From Acanthaster planci (lineage: Eukaryota; Echinodermata; Asteroidea; Valvatida; Acanthasteridae): a stretch of DNA of 64,000 bases. Below the pieces are notes generated by a model, which was not told where the DNA came from, made no database searches, and was given only the letters and a program-made list of their open reading frames with translations. The DNA is taken from contig NW_019091591.1 of assembly GCF_001949145.1 (NCBI RefSeq), positions 14,127 through 78,126 on the forward strand, written 5' to 3'. Shown in pieces: positions 36,601-48,600 of the stretch (positions are counted from its first letter, which is position 1; every line of letters begins with the position of its first letter). The position numbers and the translations under genes are program-made.

Positions 36601-39600
36601 ACAATTCTTGCTATCTCTCCACAGAATCAAAGAGGGCATTATTTCACAGCATTAGTAAAGCCTCTAAAGAAAAATGATGCAACTTTGTGTTTAAAAATAA
36701 TGTTTCCTTGAGGTACGGGTCTGCCATGAAATTCACCATTCATGTACTGGTATTTTTGGCACAGCAACACTGGGGCCAACATTTCAACTGTACTTCAACA
36801 TAACAGACTTCTAACTCTTCTAAAGTACAGACTCAGACTCACCATCACTGAGACTCGATGAACTGCCCATCTTGTGAAGGTCCGTGGCAGAGACTGCAGG
36901 GGTACCGCTCGGTACTCTGAAGCCGTCCTGTGGGCAGGAATAGAGTATTTGTTGTTTTTTTGCCATCATTGCTCTGTCAAAGTCTCGTGAAGATACTGAC
37001 GCTCTTGAAACAAAACAAGAATAATTTTATAAAAATACATCAAGTTTTGCTTTGGGGAAGTATGCTCTAGACTAGGTACTGGCTCCAGTGGTAAGGGGAT
37101 TACGTGTAGCAGCAACTACTAGCATGAATTTCATTGGCGGGAATGAGCTCTGAGGTTCCTCATTTTCTTGATGTCTGATTGGCAAATAATTCCAAATCCG
37201 GCATGTGCGGTAATGAGTTCTGCCTGTTTGACTTATAAAAGCAAGCAAATCCAACTCATTCCCTGAGGCAAGTGGCATTTCGGCCTTACAAGAATGGTTA
37301 CAATGGTTGGTGTCATTCACATTATTCTACAGTTAGACATGTATTCATCTTATCAATTAATTAGGGTAAAAGGACACTCTTTGCCATGCCATGTTATTTG
37401 CAACGAAATGGATACAAATGTACTTGCATCACTGAAAACCCAAACAATTGTACTTAAACCTATGAGTTTTACACTCAGTGCAACAAAACAAGGGAATGAT
37501 TTGTTAGACACGAATAGCCTGCCTTATGCGCATAGTGGTCCTCTGAGTCCATGAACTTGGCGTTACTGTTTAGGCTAGGTGGAGGGATTCCTTCGATGCC
37601 TGGGGGTGGGTCCGAGGGAAGACTGGCTGCCCGCCGGCTCAATGCAGACTGACTGATTGTCCCGACCCCTGGGGCAGCTAGAACCCTCTCTGTGCTTCGG
37701 CTGGAAGCTATAAGATGGGAAAAATTTTAAAAACAGAAAATAAAATTAGGAGGGAAATTCCCAATGATAGCAACTGCAATGAAATGGAACAGCTAAAAAC
37801 GAGTAATTTGTGTTGAAAACGGAAACCATCATGTACTACTTCCATGTGATCTATGATTATAAATGGGATGTACATGTACAGTATGTGACGCATGCGTACC
37901 CCTTAAAATGCCTGAGGCACAAAGCACAGTAAAGGGGGTCGGTATAGTTAACTTCACGTTAGCAGTGTCTCGGTGATGGTCTTTGCATTGTTTGCATGTC
38001 TTTAGAATTACCATTCTTCATGTGTATCAGCATGGAGGCCATAACTGGATTGAGACTAGAGAGCGAGTCAGTTTAAAAACAAAAATCAATGCTCGGTCTA
38101 AAAACAAAAATAAATCAGTGTCCATTTTAAACGTCAAAAAGTAAGGTAACTGTTTCGTCCATTTTTGACTGCAACAGAAATTACTAACTTTGTAAGAATG
38201 TAAAGTGCTCTGCCATTTCAACCAAACTGCAGCCTGCATGCTTATTCACAGTGGAAAATCTTTTCGGACATTGAAACTTTTACAGATATTTATAATAACT
38301 AGGGAAGCACTGCTTATATGACTGGCCTCCTTACTGTGTTTTGTATCCTGTAACAAACTTGTATGCATACACTAAAGGACAGTAATAGTGCCCAGGCAGT
38401 TTACGGAATATACTCAGTGCAGCAGTTTGACAAGTGAGTGTGGTGACTTTGCATTCATCAAACAAATGTGTACAGAGGTGTGTTCTCTGAGATACAACAG
38501 CAAAGCCACCCAAACCCCTCAGTCTTCTGGAGGCTTGATCTACATGTGTCCTCCCAAAACAATGGCCTTGACCTTTAACCCTTTGAACCTCAAACCATAA
38601 GCAACCAGCTGGCTGCACTCGTTCACCAGTGGCAACTACGCAAGAAACAATAATTTTTCTTTGGTTTTTGTCCTTGCCCATCTGAACTTTGACTCTTGGC
38701 CCCCCCAATTAAAGTTCTTTGGTCGAAGAAAAACTGCTCTTCCCAGTTCCATGAATAAAGTCTCCAAAATGTTTCTCATGAATGGCTCAACTTGGCCAGG
38801 GACCATTTTCAAAACCAATAACAATCTTCATTTCCTGGATGCCCAAAGTTTTGATCGGAACGGCTGGACTAAAAACACTGACTTGTGTGTATTGGAAAGA
38901 CACTTCACATCAAATTCTGTGCATTGGTGCTTGGAGATTCTGTCTTACCTGCCCCCTTTCGGTCAGATACAGAGACGGACAAAAACCCGACTTTTGGTCG
39001 AAAGAAAAAAAGGAAGCTTTGATATGTTTCAGCCAAAAAACAAATAGAAGAGAGAAAACAGTAGTTCCACTATAAAAGCAGTCCTTTAGTCTAATTTATT
39101 AAATCATGTTTAAGGATATTCAGAAAAGAAAAAGATCTCTTCTGAAAAGCTTATGAGGAGAATCTTAAGTTAAATCACATCTCTTGCAAACAGCCTCTTG
39201 ATCAAAATCAGGACAACCCACAACAAAAATTCCAGCAAACAAAATGCTACTTTAATATTGCACTATGCATTTTTCAAATTAAACAAATCGCTGCAACATA
39301 ACCCTATGGCTATTGTTAAAAAACCTGTCTAGCTGGTACAAAAATCATTTCAGCACAGGGCCTTTTTAAAAAAACATCCTTAATACTAACCCCCGAGAGT
39401 GTGTGCAAAACTTGTCTCGTATGAAGGGATTTTGGACTTTTCGGGTTAATTTCCTTTTATACTTGTCCGGCAAGTGAATCATGTCAAAAACATCTTTCCC
39501 TCTCCCCCCTCCAGGAGCATGAGAAAATCCACTTGATACTGGAGACTTTGAGGCGGTTGGGGTGAATGTCTTCTTGTACTTACCAGGCAAGCGGGTCAGC

Positions 39601-42600
39601 CTGACTTTACTGCCGCCGTCATCGGTGGTGTTGGGCAAGCCTTTGCTGCTGTAGTAGTAAGGGGCAGGCACAGGGGGCTTAGCTGCCCCTGTGCCTTTTG
39701 ACTTGTGCCTCAGGTCACTGTACTGCACCACGGAGTGGGGACTCCGCGGATTTCGAAAACTCCTGGTCAATAAACCAAATACCTTGTTAGAGACACTGAC
39801 AGCAGACGTGAACTTGAACTTCTTGAAAAGGAAAAACCAGAGAAAATCACAAGAGTTTAAGTTTTTCCTGGATAATAAAAACATTCTTTTAACATTCATG
39901 TACAAAATGAAACTGAAGGTTGATAACCTGGTCAGAAAATCTCATAAATTGTGCTATTTTTCACTTTTTACTGCACTGCCCCATTCATGGAAGTAATTAA
40001 TAGCTGGGTGTGGAAAAAAAAAAGGAGGAAGTTTTTGCTGAAGATAGAGCATATTTAAATCTCGAAATCAACCATCTCAATCTGTAAGTTTAACCTTTTC
40101 TGGAACACTAAATTTAACAAAGAATAACACTGTTTTTTCATTAACAGTGCCTGAACCAGTCTCACTGACATGGACAATCATGAAACACGAACCAATCAAG
40201 AACGAAAAATGCCTGGCTATGGCCTCAAGGAAATTCAGTCTCCCTTGATGAGAACTCAATTACACAATTGAGAGACCTATTAGGTTTTACACACAGAGAG
40301 AAGAACAACCAGGAATGGACCAAGAAGGTCGTGGGAATAACACTTGGGGAAATTAACAGAGGCTGTATCGATTGCACAGAGTAAGTACTAGTAAGGGGAA
40401 GAAATTGACACTCAGAAGATAAATGCCTCAGTAACATATAGGTAACCCCCCCCCAAAAAAAGGCAGACATACATATCATAGGTGAGCTACTGTAAACTGA
40501 AACATTTTCAAGCAGTAAATTGATTGAGCCTATTTGGACTGACAAACTGAAATGAGTACAGCACGGTTCCAATGGTAACCCTTCTTCAAGCAGTGCTACT
40601 TTATTCTTCATACCCAAATGAGAAAAAAAACCAAGAAGCAAGAAAGGAGTCCCTAGTCAGAGTAGTTTATCACCGACAATCAGCAGATCCTTTACTGATA
40701 AAGATTGAGATGGGTTCATACTCTACCTGATTGTCAGTGGTGTTGCCACTGTCTTTGTTCTAATGCCTGTCGTTGCCCCCGCTGCTTTCCTGGCAGGAAG
40801 GAGACTCTGCAAACTTGACAGATTGCCCTGGGTAAAACAAAATAAGTACATGAAGTGCACCCGAGGAAGAACAAGCTGCACTCATTCCACAAGACAGTCA
40901 TTCTTTTATGGCTTGGTTTAGTAACAATCATGAGGACACTGGTGCTGTGAGGGGTTGCCAAGACTCGACTTGAGCCGTGACAGGTAAATGACTCGACTGG
41001 AGTCACTGCAAGCAAATGACTTGACTCGAGTCAAGTGCCGGATCAGAAAACTTGACTTGAGCTAACTACTTGGCCCGACTCAACTTTTTCTCCCAATGAC
41101 TCAACTTGAGTTGGTGTTACAATGACTCGATTCAAGCCACTACGTTACAATTAATGCTTGTTACAAGTCTGGCTGTTACAAGTCTGGCTGTGCATCACCT
41201 CTTGTTTTTGAACAATTTTGAGGAAATGCAAGAGCTCAAATCCAAGAAATGCATGCATTCCTACCTTGCAAATTTTACTGTAGCATTCCTCCAGCCCCAC
41301 CATTCTCCTGTTGGTGTTCTGGATGTCCTCGACAATGGACGGTGGAATGCTGGACTCTCGGCCTGTGCTGACCGAGCGCAAGCTCAGTTCCTCCAGCCCC
41401 AGGTCTTCAAGGTGGGTCACACCGCTGTTGGCTGCGGCTACAAAATTCCTGGCCGACTTCCTGTGTATTAAATTGCATTATGTAGTTAATGTGACCTAAC
41501 CTTACGAAATGAGTCAAAAGCAAGCACAGCCGCACAGGGACTTTAAATTAAAGGCTTCCAACAGAATCTTGTTGGATGTAAATCTACATGTACATATAGA
41601 TGAGCCCTCAGTATCCATATCAGCATAATGTCCTTTTGCATGCGTTGATGTCAAGATCATAAGGCACCATCATTTGAGGCCTAAAACTGGCTCATGTGTA
41701 GGACTGAATATCAACCAGCGCCTCAACATCTCAATCGCAGATGGCTACTATATTATGTTATAGGCTTTTTCAAATGGGCTCAGGTTTTCATTTGTAACCT
41801 TTCATGCCAGGGGTAGTAAGATATTCATTTCTTATATCTTTAGGTCTAGATTTATTTAGATCTTTCCAATTCTGATTGACAACTCAGAGAAAATATACAT
41901 GAAGCATGCTATGTTTCACCAAATGTGGTGGCAGTATCTTCAGAGGCCCAAAAATTTGGATTTTGGTGATTTTTTTGTATACAGATTGGGGTGGAACTGG
42001 ACTAGGGGCTCTGTCAAACAGCACTCCTCTGAAATTTGAGGGGGAAAAAATTCAAAAATTCAAAAATTTCTAAAAAGTTTGAATGGTGTGTAAAAAACAA
42101 GCACATCTACACATAAATGAAGCTTACAGGGTTCCTGCACTAAATGTACAAAACAATTAAATTCTATGACTTTTCTGTGACTTGAGTTATTTTTACAAAA
42201 TTCCATGACTTTTCCAGGCCTGGAAAACGAAAACAAATTTCCATAACTTTTCCAGGCTGCGAGAACCCTGAGTTTAGTGCAAATATCAACCCCAAGCTAC
42301 ATGTACAATCAACAAGATTAAGGGGAACGTCTTCAGAAGGATATCATTTATAAATAATGTGTTAAACAAAGTCCAGAGCAAATCCACTGCCCTTTTCCCA
42401 TACCTTAGAACTGGCGCCTGGTCATTGTTTGGCGTCAGTGACTGAGAGTCATCTTGCTTGACTTTGGGTTTGGCTTTCTGCATCACATACAAACGTTGAA
42501 AATGTAATGTACAAGGTGAAGTCATATGTTCCTGAACTCAGAAAGGGGATGAGAGGGGGACAAAAGCTATAATTATGTCTTTACAGCACACATACAAGGA

Positions 42601-45600
42601 GCAGAGGTTGAAAAAAGAAGGTTTTCAGGAAATCCGATTGTGATTAAGCCTAATTATGTGCAAGCTGCCGACTTCATTTGAAATGTACAGCCTGAAATCC
42701 TGTAACTACAGTAGCATCTACGTGTACATGCACATCACTCCTAATGATTGGACATTCAACAATGATGTAGTATACTTTAGTGCATGCAAAGAAACATTTT
42801 AGTTGAAATACTCTCACTCAGATTCTGGAACCGCCACTTTCCAAACACATCACAACACTCATCTTTTTAATCTTTTGTCTCGTTGTCAGGAGTGACTTGT
42901 TACTGTCCCAATGCCTTTGAATGTAGTTTTGTTTAATTAACTTCAGATGTATTTTCTAATCAATGAGAACAAATTGGTTCATTAATTCTATCTGCTAAAG
43001 GTGCAACTGGACAGCTGGGGTTAATTTGTGGCTACCTTTCAAAGTTTAATGGAGACAATTTTTTTTCCAAAATGTCAAGCGTGAAATATTTCTGGGCACC
43101 ACTGGCATTCTCTGAAATTGTCAACATGTCTTCGATAGCATTCCTTCTCCTACCAAGCAAAAAAATGACCTGGGCAATAAGACACATTTAACAAATGGAA
43201 ATGCCACTCCCTATCCCGTCAAATGAGAGGAGAAGGTGCAAATAGGGGCTACATGTACGCCCCCCTCAAAGTGGTATTTTTAACCGTTAAGTATGAGAGA
43301 AACTCAATTGTTTGGGACCATTTCATTAACTCCCCCCCCTTCCCAGGCCATAACAGGCTGTAAGAAGTATTTTTAAAATTTATTGGACCCCCCCTGAAAA
43401 AAAATACAAGTGATCTTCCATCTCCCCCCTGGAAATTTGCTTATGGATCCCCCTTCTGAACAAAAACGCTGGATGGAAACCTGAGGTGACTTACCCTCAC
43501 TGGCTGGGGATGGAATCCTCGCGGCTCCTCCCTAACCCGGAGCGCCTCCACTCGCTGCTGCTGCTTGGGGCGGAGGATGGGAAGGCGGAGGATCATGGGA
43601 GGAGCATAAGGCAGGGCCATGGGGGCGGGACAGGGGTGTTTGTAGAGGTAGAGGAGGGGAGTGGAGAGACAATCGGGATCGTCAGTCAACTGCACCGGCC
43701 TGATGCTAACCTGCAGTAAACCCTGCCTGTCGCCCTGCTCTAAGCCTGCCTGGCCTGGTTCTGCGTAAGCCTGTCGTTGTTTAATAATCACAGGACTACA
43801 CTAAATACAGACAACCCCTCCACACCTATACTTGGACGAAACATCAGCTGGGGCAACACTTCATGAAGATGAACGTCTGACTTAAATGAGCACACAGACT
43901 ATGCACAGACACACCTCCACTTATATTTACCCTGCACTGGCCATCTACATGTGTATGTGCAGCTGCATAACAACATCGCCAGTAATGACGCACACACATG
44001 TACTTTTTCATTCGTCAACAAATTTGCACCCACAGCAAATCTAATATAGTTGGCCTTCTTTACTGGCTAATCAGGAGTCAAATATCCTCAGGCATAAACT
44101 CCCACACACACTGGACACTACACAGGGGATGTTCATGTACCTGTATGTGTATGTATGATTTGCATCTAAATACATGTACATCAAACTGAAGCACTAGCAT
44201 TGCCAGAAGGACCCTGAACAAAAGGAAGACCTCCAACAGCATATCTGACAGTATCTCAATAGGATACCTGACTTCTACACATACTGCACCCTGTGGATGC
44301 TGTCCTTTAACTTTACGTCAATACTGTCCCCTCATTCAACTACAAATAATGTCAAACTGAAGCACTGGCATTGCCTTAAGGAATCTGAACAACAGAAATC
44401 CTCTGACCCAAAGAATTTGAAGGTCCCCCTCTAATCACACAGGTACAGTGTCCTAGACAAAATCTAATCAATGCAAGACCTCCTCTGAGTATGGAACACC
44501 AAAGAGGCAAGAACTTGGAGGCATCACATCGATCGTTCTTCAACATCGATCGATCGTTCCCCTACATCAATCGATCGTTCCCCTACATCGATCAATCATT
44601 CTTTTACATCGATCGATCGTTCTTTTACATCGATCGATCGTTTCCCTACATCGATCGATCGATCTCGTTTGATCGATGAAGAAAGACCAATGAAGCTACA
44701 TCGATCGACGTTACGTAACCTCTTCCAGCACCAAATAACACATGTTCCCAGTAACCATAGCCCACCAGCACACAAGGCCATCTGTGTTCAGTACCCATAA
44801 GTCTGGTCCCGAGTCAATTGAGTTGTCAGATGGGTATTTATATCTAGTTTCCTTGTCATGAAACCACTAAGAATATTTTCTGTTTTGCCCTGGATGGGAT
44901 GCTAGTTCATTATGGGTTGTTCCCTAGCCACTATGGGCACCCATTTTACTCCTAATGACTCGAATTTTATTTTCCACACTAATAGCATTCCGGCAGAACT
45001 ATTCTGTCAGAATGCTACTCAAAAGTCAACCCTCAAGAAGCTCAGTACCAAAAGAAATTTTACTATAATTATATAGTTTTTTAGGAATCCCACGTACATC
45101 AAAATCATACATGCATAGTGAAATTTCTTAAACAAATAATGGGAACTGGTGTATTAAGTTTGATAATATTATTGTAGATAATCTAAATTCTTACCAACAT
45201 GTAGGGAAAAAAGAAGCATAGGCTTTTGGCTTTCCCTATTTACACAAACGATGGTTCAGACTGGACAAGAAACATAAGACAGGAGACATGAGACAACACA
45301 GCTTGATACACTGGCAGGATAGACAACAGTTAAAAACAGATGTGCTACATGTTGAGACCAGACCTTTAAAGAGTGGAAGTGGATTGGGATGAATAAATGA
45401 TCTGATTTTCATTATTCAAACTAATAAGGTAGGTTTGGAAATAATAAGTGCTACATCTGCTTCGGTAACAGGAGTGAAAAATGAAGAAGGTGCACATCTT
45501 TCATCAAGAAAGTGTTCAAATGAACTGCTTGATTGGGGAAGTTTACTTGCTATTTTCTTCCCAATGTTAATGAAATAATCATTGAAAGCGTTAGCAATAT

Positions 45601-48600
45601 CAATGTAAAAATCAATTTTAGCATCATTTTGCGTATAATAGGACGGATTTTGTTTAACATTCGTTTTACCGAGCAACGAATTAATAAGCTACCATGCATG
45701 TACCTTTAACATTATGTCTGTCTTCATTGTTCACCTAAGTAATTTTTCTTTGCCATTCTTATAACACATTTTAATTTGTTTTTAAACTTTATGTGGGCAG
45801 ATTTATTATGAACTGTAGGATTCTGAAGATATTTTTATGCAGATTTTTGCTGATTGAGTTATGGTTATAGATTCCTTCCGTTCTCCAAGGTGGTTTTGAC
45901 TTCAAGACTTTGAAGCTCACACTGTGGAAAATTTTTGTCATACACGATGTAAGAAAATCTCAAAGGCCTCATTGACATTATCTGGCAGAAGTTCATCTTA
46001 ATCTTAGTTAATGCTTACAGACTACCAAAGAAATGTTCACGTTTTCCTCTTTATTTCATTTGTAATAATACCAGGTTACAAAACTTCTGAAGTTTCTTAG
46101 TATGTCCATTTTAATCCTCTCTTACTCATCAGTCAAACGATGATGTCCAGAGATTGTATCGCAGTTGTAGTTCAAATGCTCTGAATTATTAAATCCTATG
46201 TTTTCTCTAAACTTCCGGGCGATAGTCTTTAGTCTTATCGGTGTTAGCTTGGGTATCAGGGGATCAGGAATGAAAATAGGAACGGGTCGTATTGAAACAA
46301 GTTGACAAATTAGATCAAGATATTTTAAATTCAAAGGGGAATAGTGTGCTCATCAGTGTTATGGAAGTGCATACATGTAGCTAAACTAGATGAATGACAG
46401 AATAGTTCCACTGGTTCAGCCGGTTCTGCCGGTTTCGCCAGCATGTTATCAGAGTGGAAAATAAAATTCGTATCCACCTGGAGTATAAATATGTTTTCCC
46501 ACAGTTGCTAAGGAACGACCCATAGCAACTGGCATCCTATCCAGGGGAAATAGAAATGATATTCTTGTCGTGGTTTAAAGCTGACATAAACAACCACCTG
46601 ACAACTCAATTTATTGGCTAAGACCAGACCGACGCGTAATGAACACAGGTGGTCTTGAGAGCTGGTTTAATTTCCTTTGGCACTGAGCTTCATGAGGGTT
46701 GATTTTTGAGTAGCATTCTGACAGAATAGTTCTGCCGAAATGCTATTAGTGTGGAAAATAATATTTGAGTCATTAGGAGTAAGAATTGGTGCCCATAGTG
46801 GCTAGGGAGCGACCCACAATGAACTGGCATCCTATCCAGGGAAAAATAGAAAATATTCTCAGCGGTTTCATGACAAGGAAACTAGATATAAACACGCAAC
46901 TCAATTGGCTGGGGACCAGACTTACGGGTAATGAACAGGGATGGCCTTGTGTGCTGGTGGGCTATGCTTACAGGTTATTGGGTGCTTGAAGAGACTACAT
47001 GTACGTAACGTTGGCATCGATGTAGCTTCATTGGTCTTTCTTCATCGATCTTTCTTCATCGCTCTTTCTTCATCGATCAAAAAAGATCGATCGATCGATG
47101 TAGGGGAACGATCGATCAATGTAGGGAACGATCGATCGATGTAGAATAGCGATTGATGGATGCAGGGCAACGATCGATCGATGTAGGGGAACGATTGATC
47201 GATGTTGAAGAACGATCAATGTGTTGCCTCCAAGTTCTTGCCTCTTTTGGCGTTCCATATCTGAGATATAACTGAGCATCTGAGGCTCAAGCCTGCAAAG
47301 CACATGTAGGCCTACTGTACACATGCGCAGCTTGTCATTCTTTCTGAGATGATCAGGTGTATGCTTTTCTTGTTTTTGATGCTGTTGGAACAGTAACTGC
47401 TACATTTCATCACATGACTTAAATCCAAATTACTGACTTATTTTGTACCCACAAATATTATCAAAGATATAGAAGAGAGAGAAAAAGTTCAAGTGCTATT
47501 GGTCATTTAATTACTACTAATGAAAATACTCTAGTCCCAAGTATACGTATACATATCTCCATCTGTTTTCCTTCCTCCATGATTGATACAATCTAACTGT
47601 GATTTTTTATAGTTCTCCTGGAACAATACTGCAACTTCACAGTGAATGGCCTGAAGCAAAGGCATATGTGAAATTATGATCCTTCTGTAAAGTTCCAACT
47701 CAAATAAGAATGTGCAAAATGGGTACCATAGTTTTCAGACTCACCCGTCTCCTTTTGTCAGTGGGTGTGCGTGGCCTGAATAATGTTCCCCGTGGCCTGG
47801 CCAAAGGGGGGACAGTGTGGTACATACGTGGGGAATTTGGAGGTACATCCTATCAATCAAAATACATCAAATGTAACACAAATTACAAAGATAAATAAAA
47901 GCTGCAAACTGTCAAACAAATGAAGTGAACTATANNNNNNNNNNNNNNNNNNNNNNNNNNNNNNNNNNNNNNNNNNNNNNNNNNNNNNNNNNNNNNNNNN
48001 NNNNNNNNNNNNNNNNNNNNNNNNNNNNNNNNNNNNNNNNNNNNNNNNNNNNNNNNNNNNNNNNNNNNNNNNNNNNNNNNNNNNNNNNNNNNNNNNNNNN
48101 NNNNNNNNNNNNNNNNNNNNNNNNNNNNNNNNNNNNNNNNNNNNNNNNNNNNNNNNNNNNNNNNNNNNNNNNNNNNNNNNNNNNNNNNNNNNNNNNNNNN
48201 NNNNNNNNNNNNNNNNNNNNNNNNNNNNNNNNNNNNNNNNNNNNNNNNNNNNNNNNNNNNNNNNNNNNNNNNNNNNNNNNNNNNNNNNNNNNNNNNNNNN
48301 NNNNNNNNNNNNNNNNNNNNNNNNNNNNNNNNNNNNNNNNNNNNNNNNNNNNNNNNNNNNNNNNNNNNNNNNNNNNNNNNNNNNNNNNNNNNNNNNNNNN
48401 NNNNNNNNNNNNNNNNNNNNNNNNNNNNNNNNNNNNNNNNNNNNNNNNNNNNNNNNNNNNNNNNNNNNNNNNNNNNNNNNNNNNNNNNNNNNNNNNNNNN
48501 NNNNNNNNNNNNNNNNNNNNNNNNNNNNNNNNNNNNNNNNNNNNGGTGGATTACCTTAAGTGAACAGGCCTTAGTGTTCTGAAAATGCACAAAATTTCAC

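Larger units (their letters stand above)
44485..47266. mobile_element. 2.8-kb composite element with ~0.6-kb inverted arms
   Basis: The left arm 44485-45062 and right arm 46669-47266 are inverted copies: both share the outer GAGGCAAGAACTTGGAGGCA, a GATCGATC-rich block, AGCCCACCAGCACACAAGGCCATC and an inner block ending near GAAGCTCAGT. Between them lie a LINE remnant and, at about 46393-46666, a third diverged copy of the arm in the same direction as the right arm. The whole unit sits in intron 2 of the coiled-coil gene. Confidence 0.85.

Noticed and set aside
44491-44679. Peptide with repeated DRSFPYI units
   Set aside because: It arises from the 21-bp GATCGATC tandem repeat in the arm of a fold-back structure and has no gene context.
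47883-48590. Long open frames across the N run on both strands
   Set aside because: They consist almost entirely of the assembly gap.
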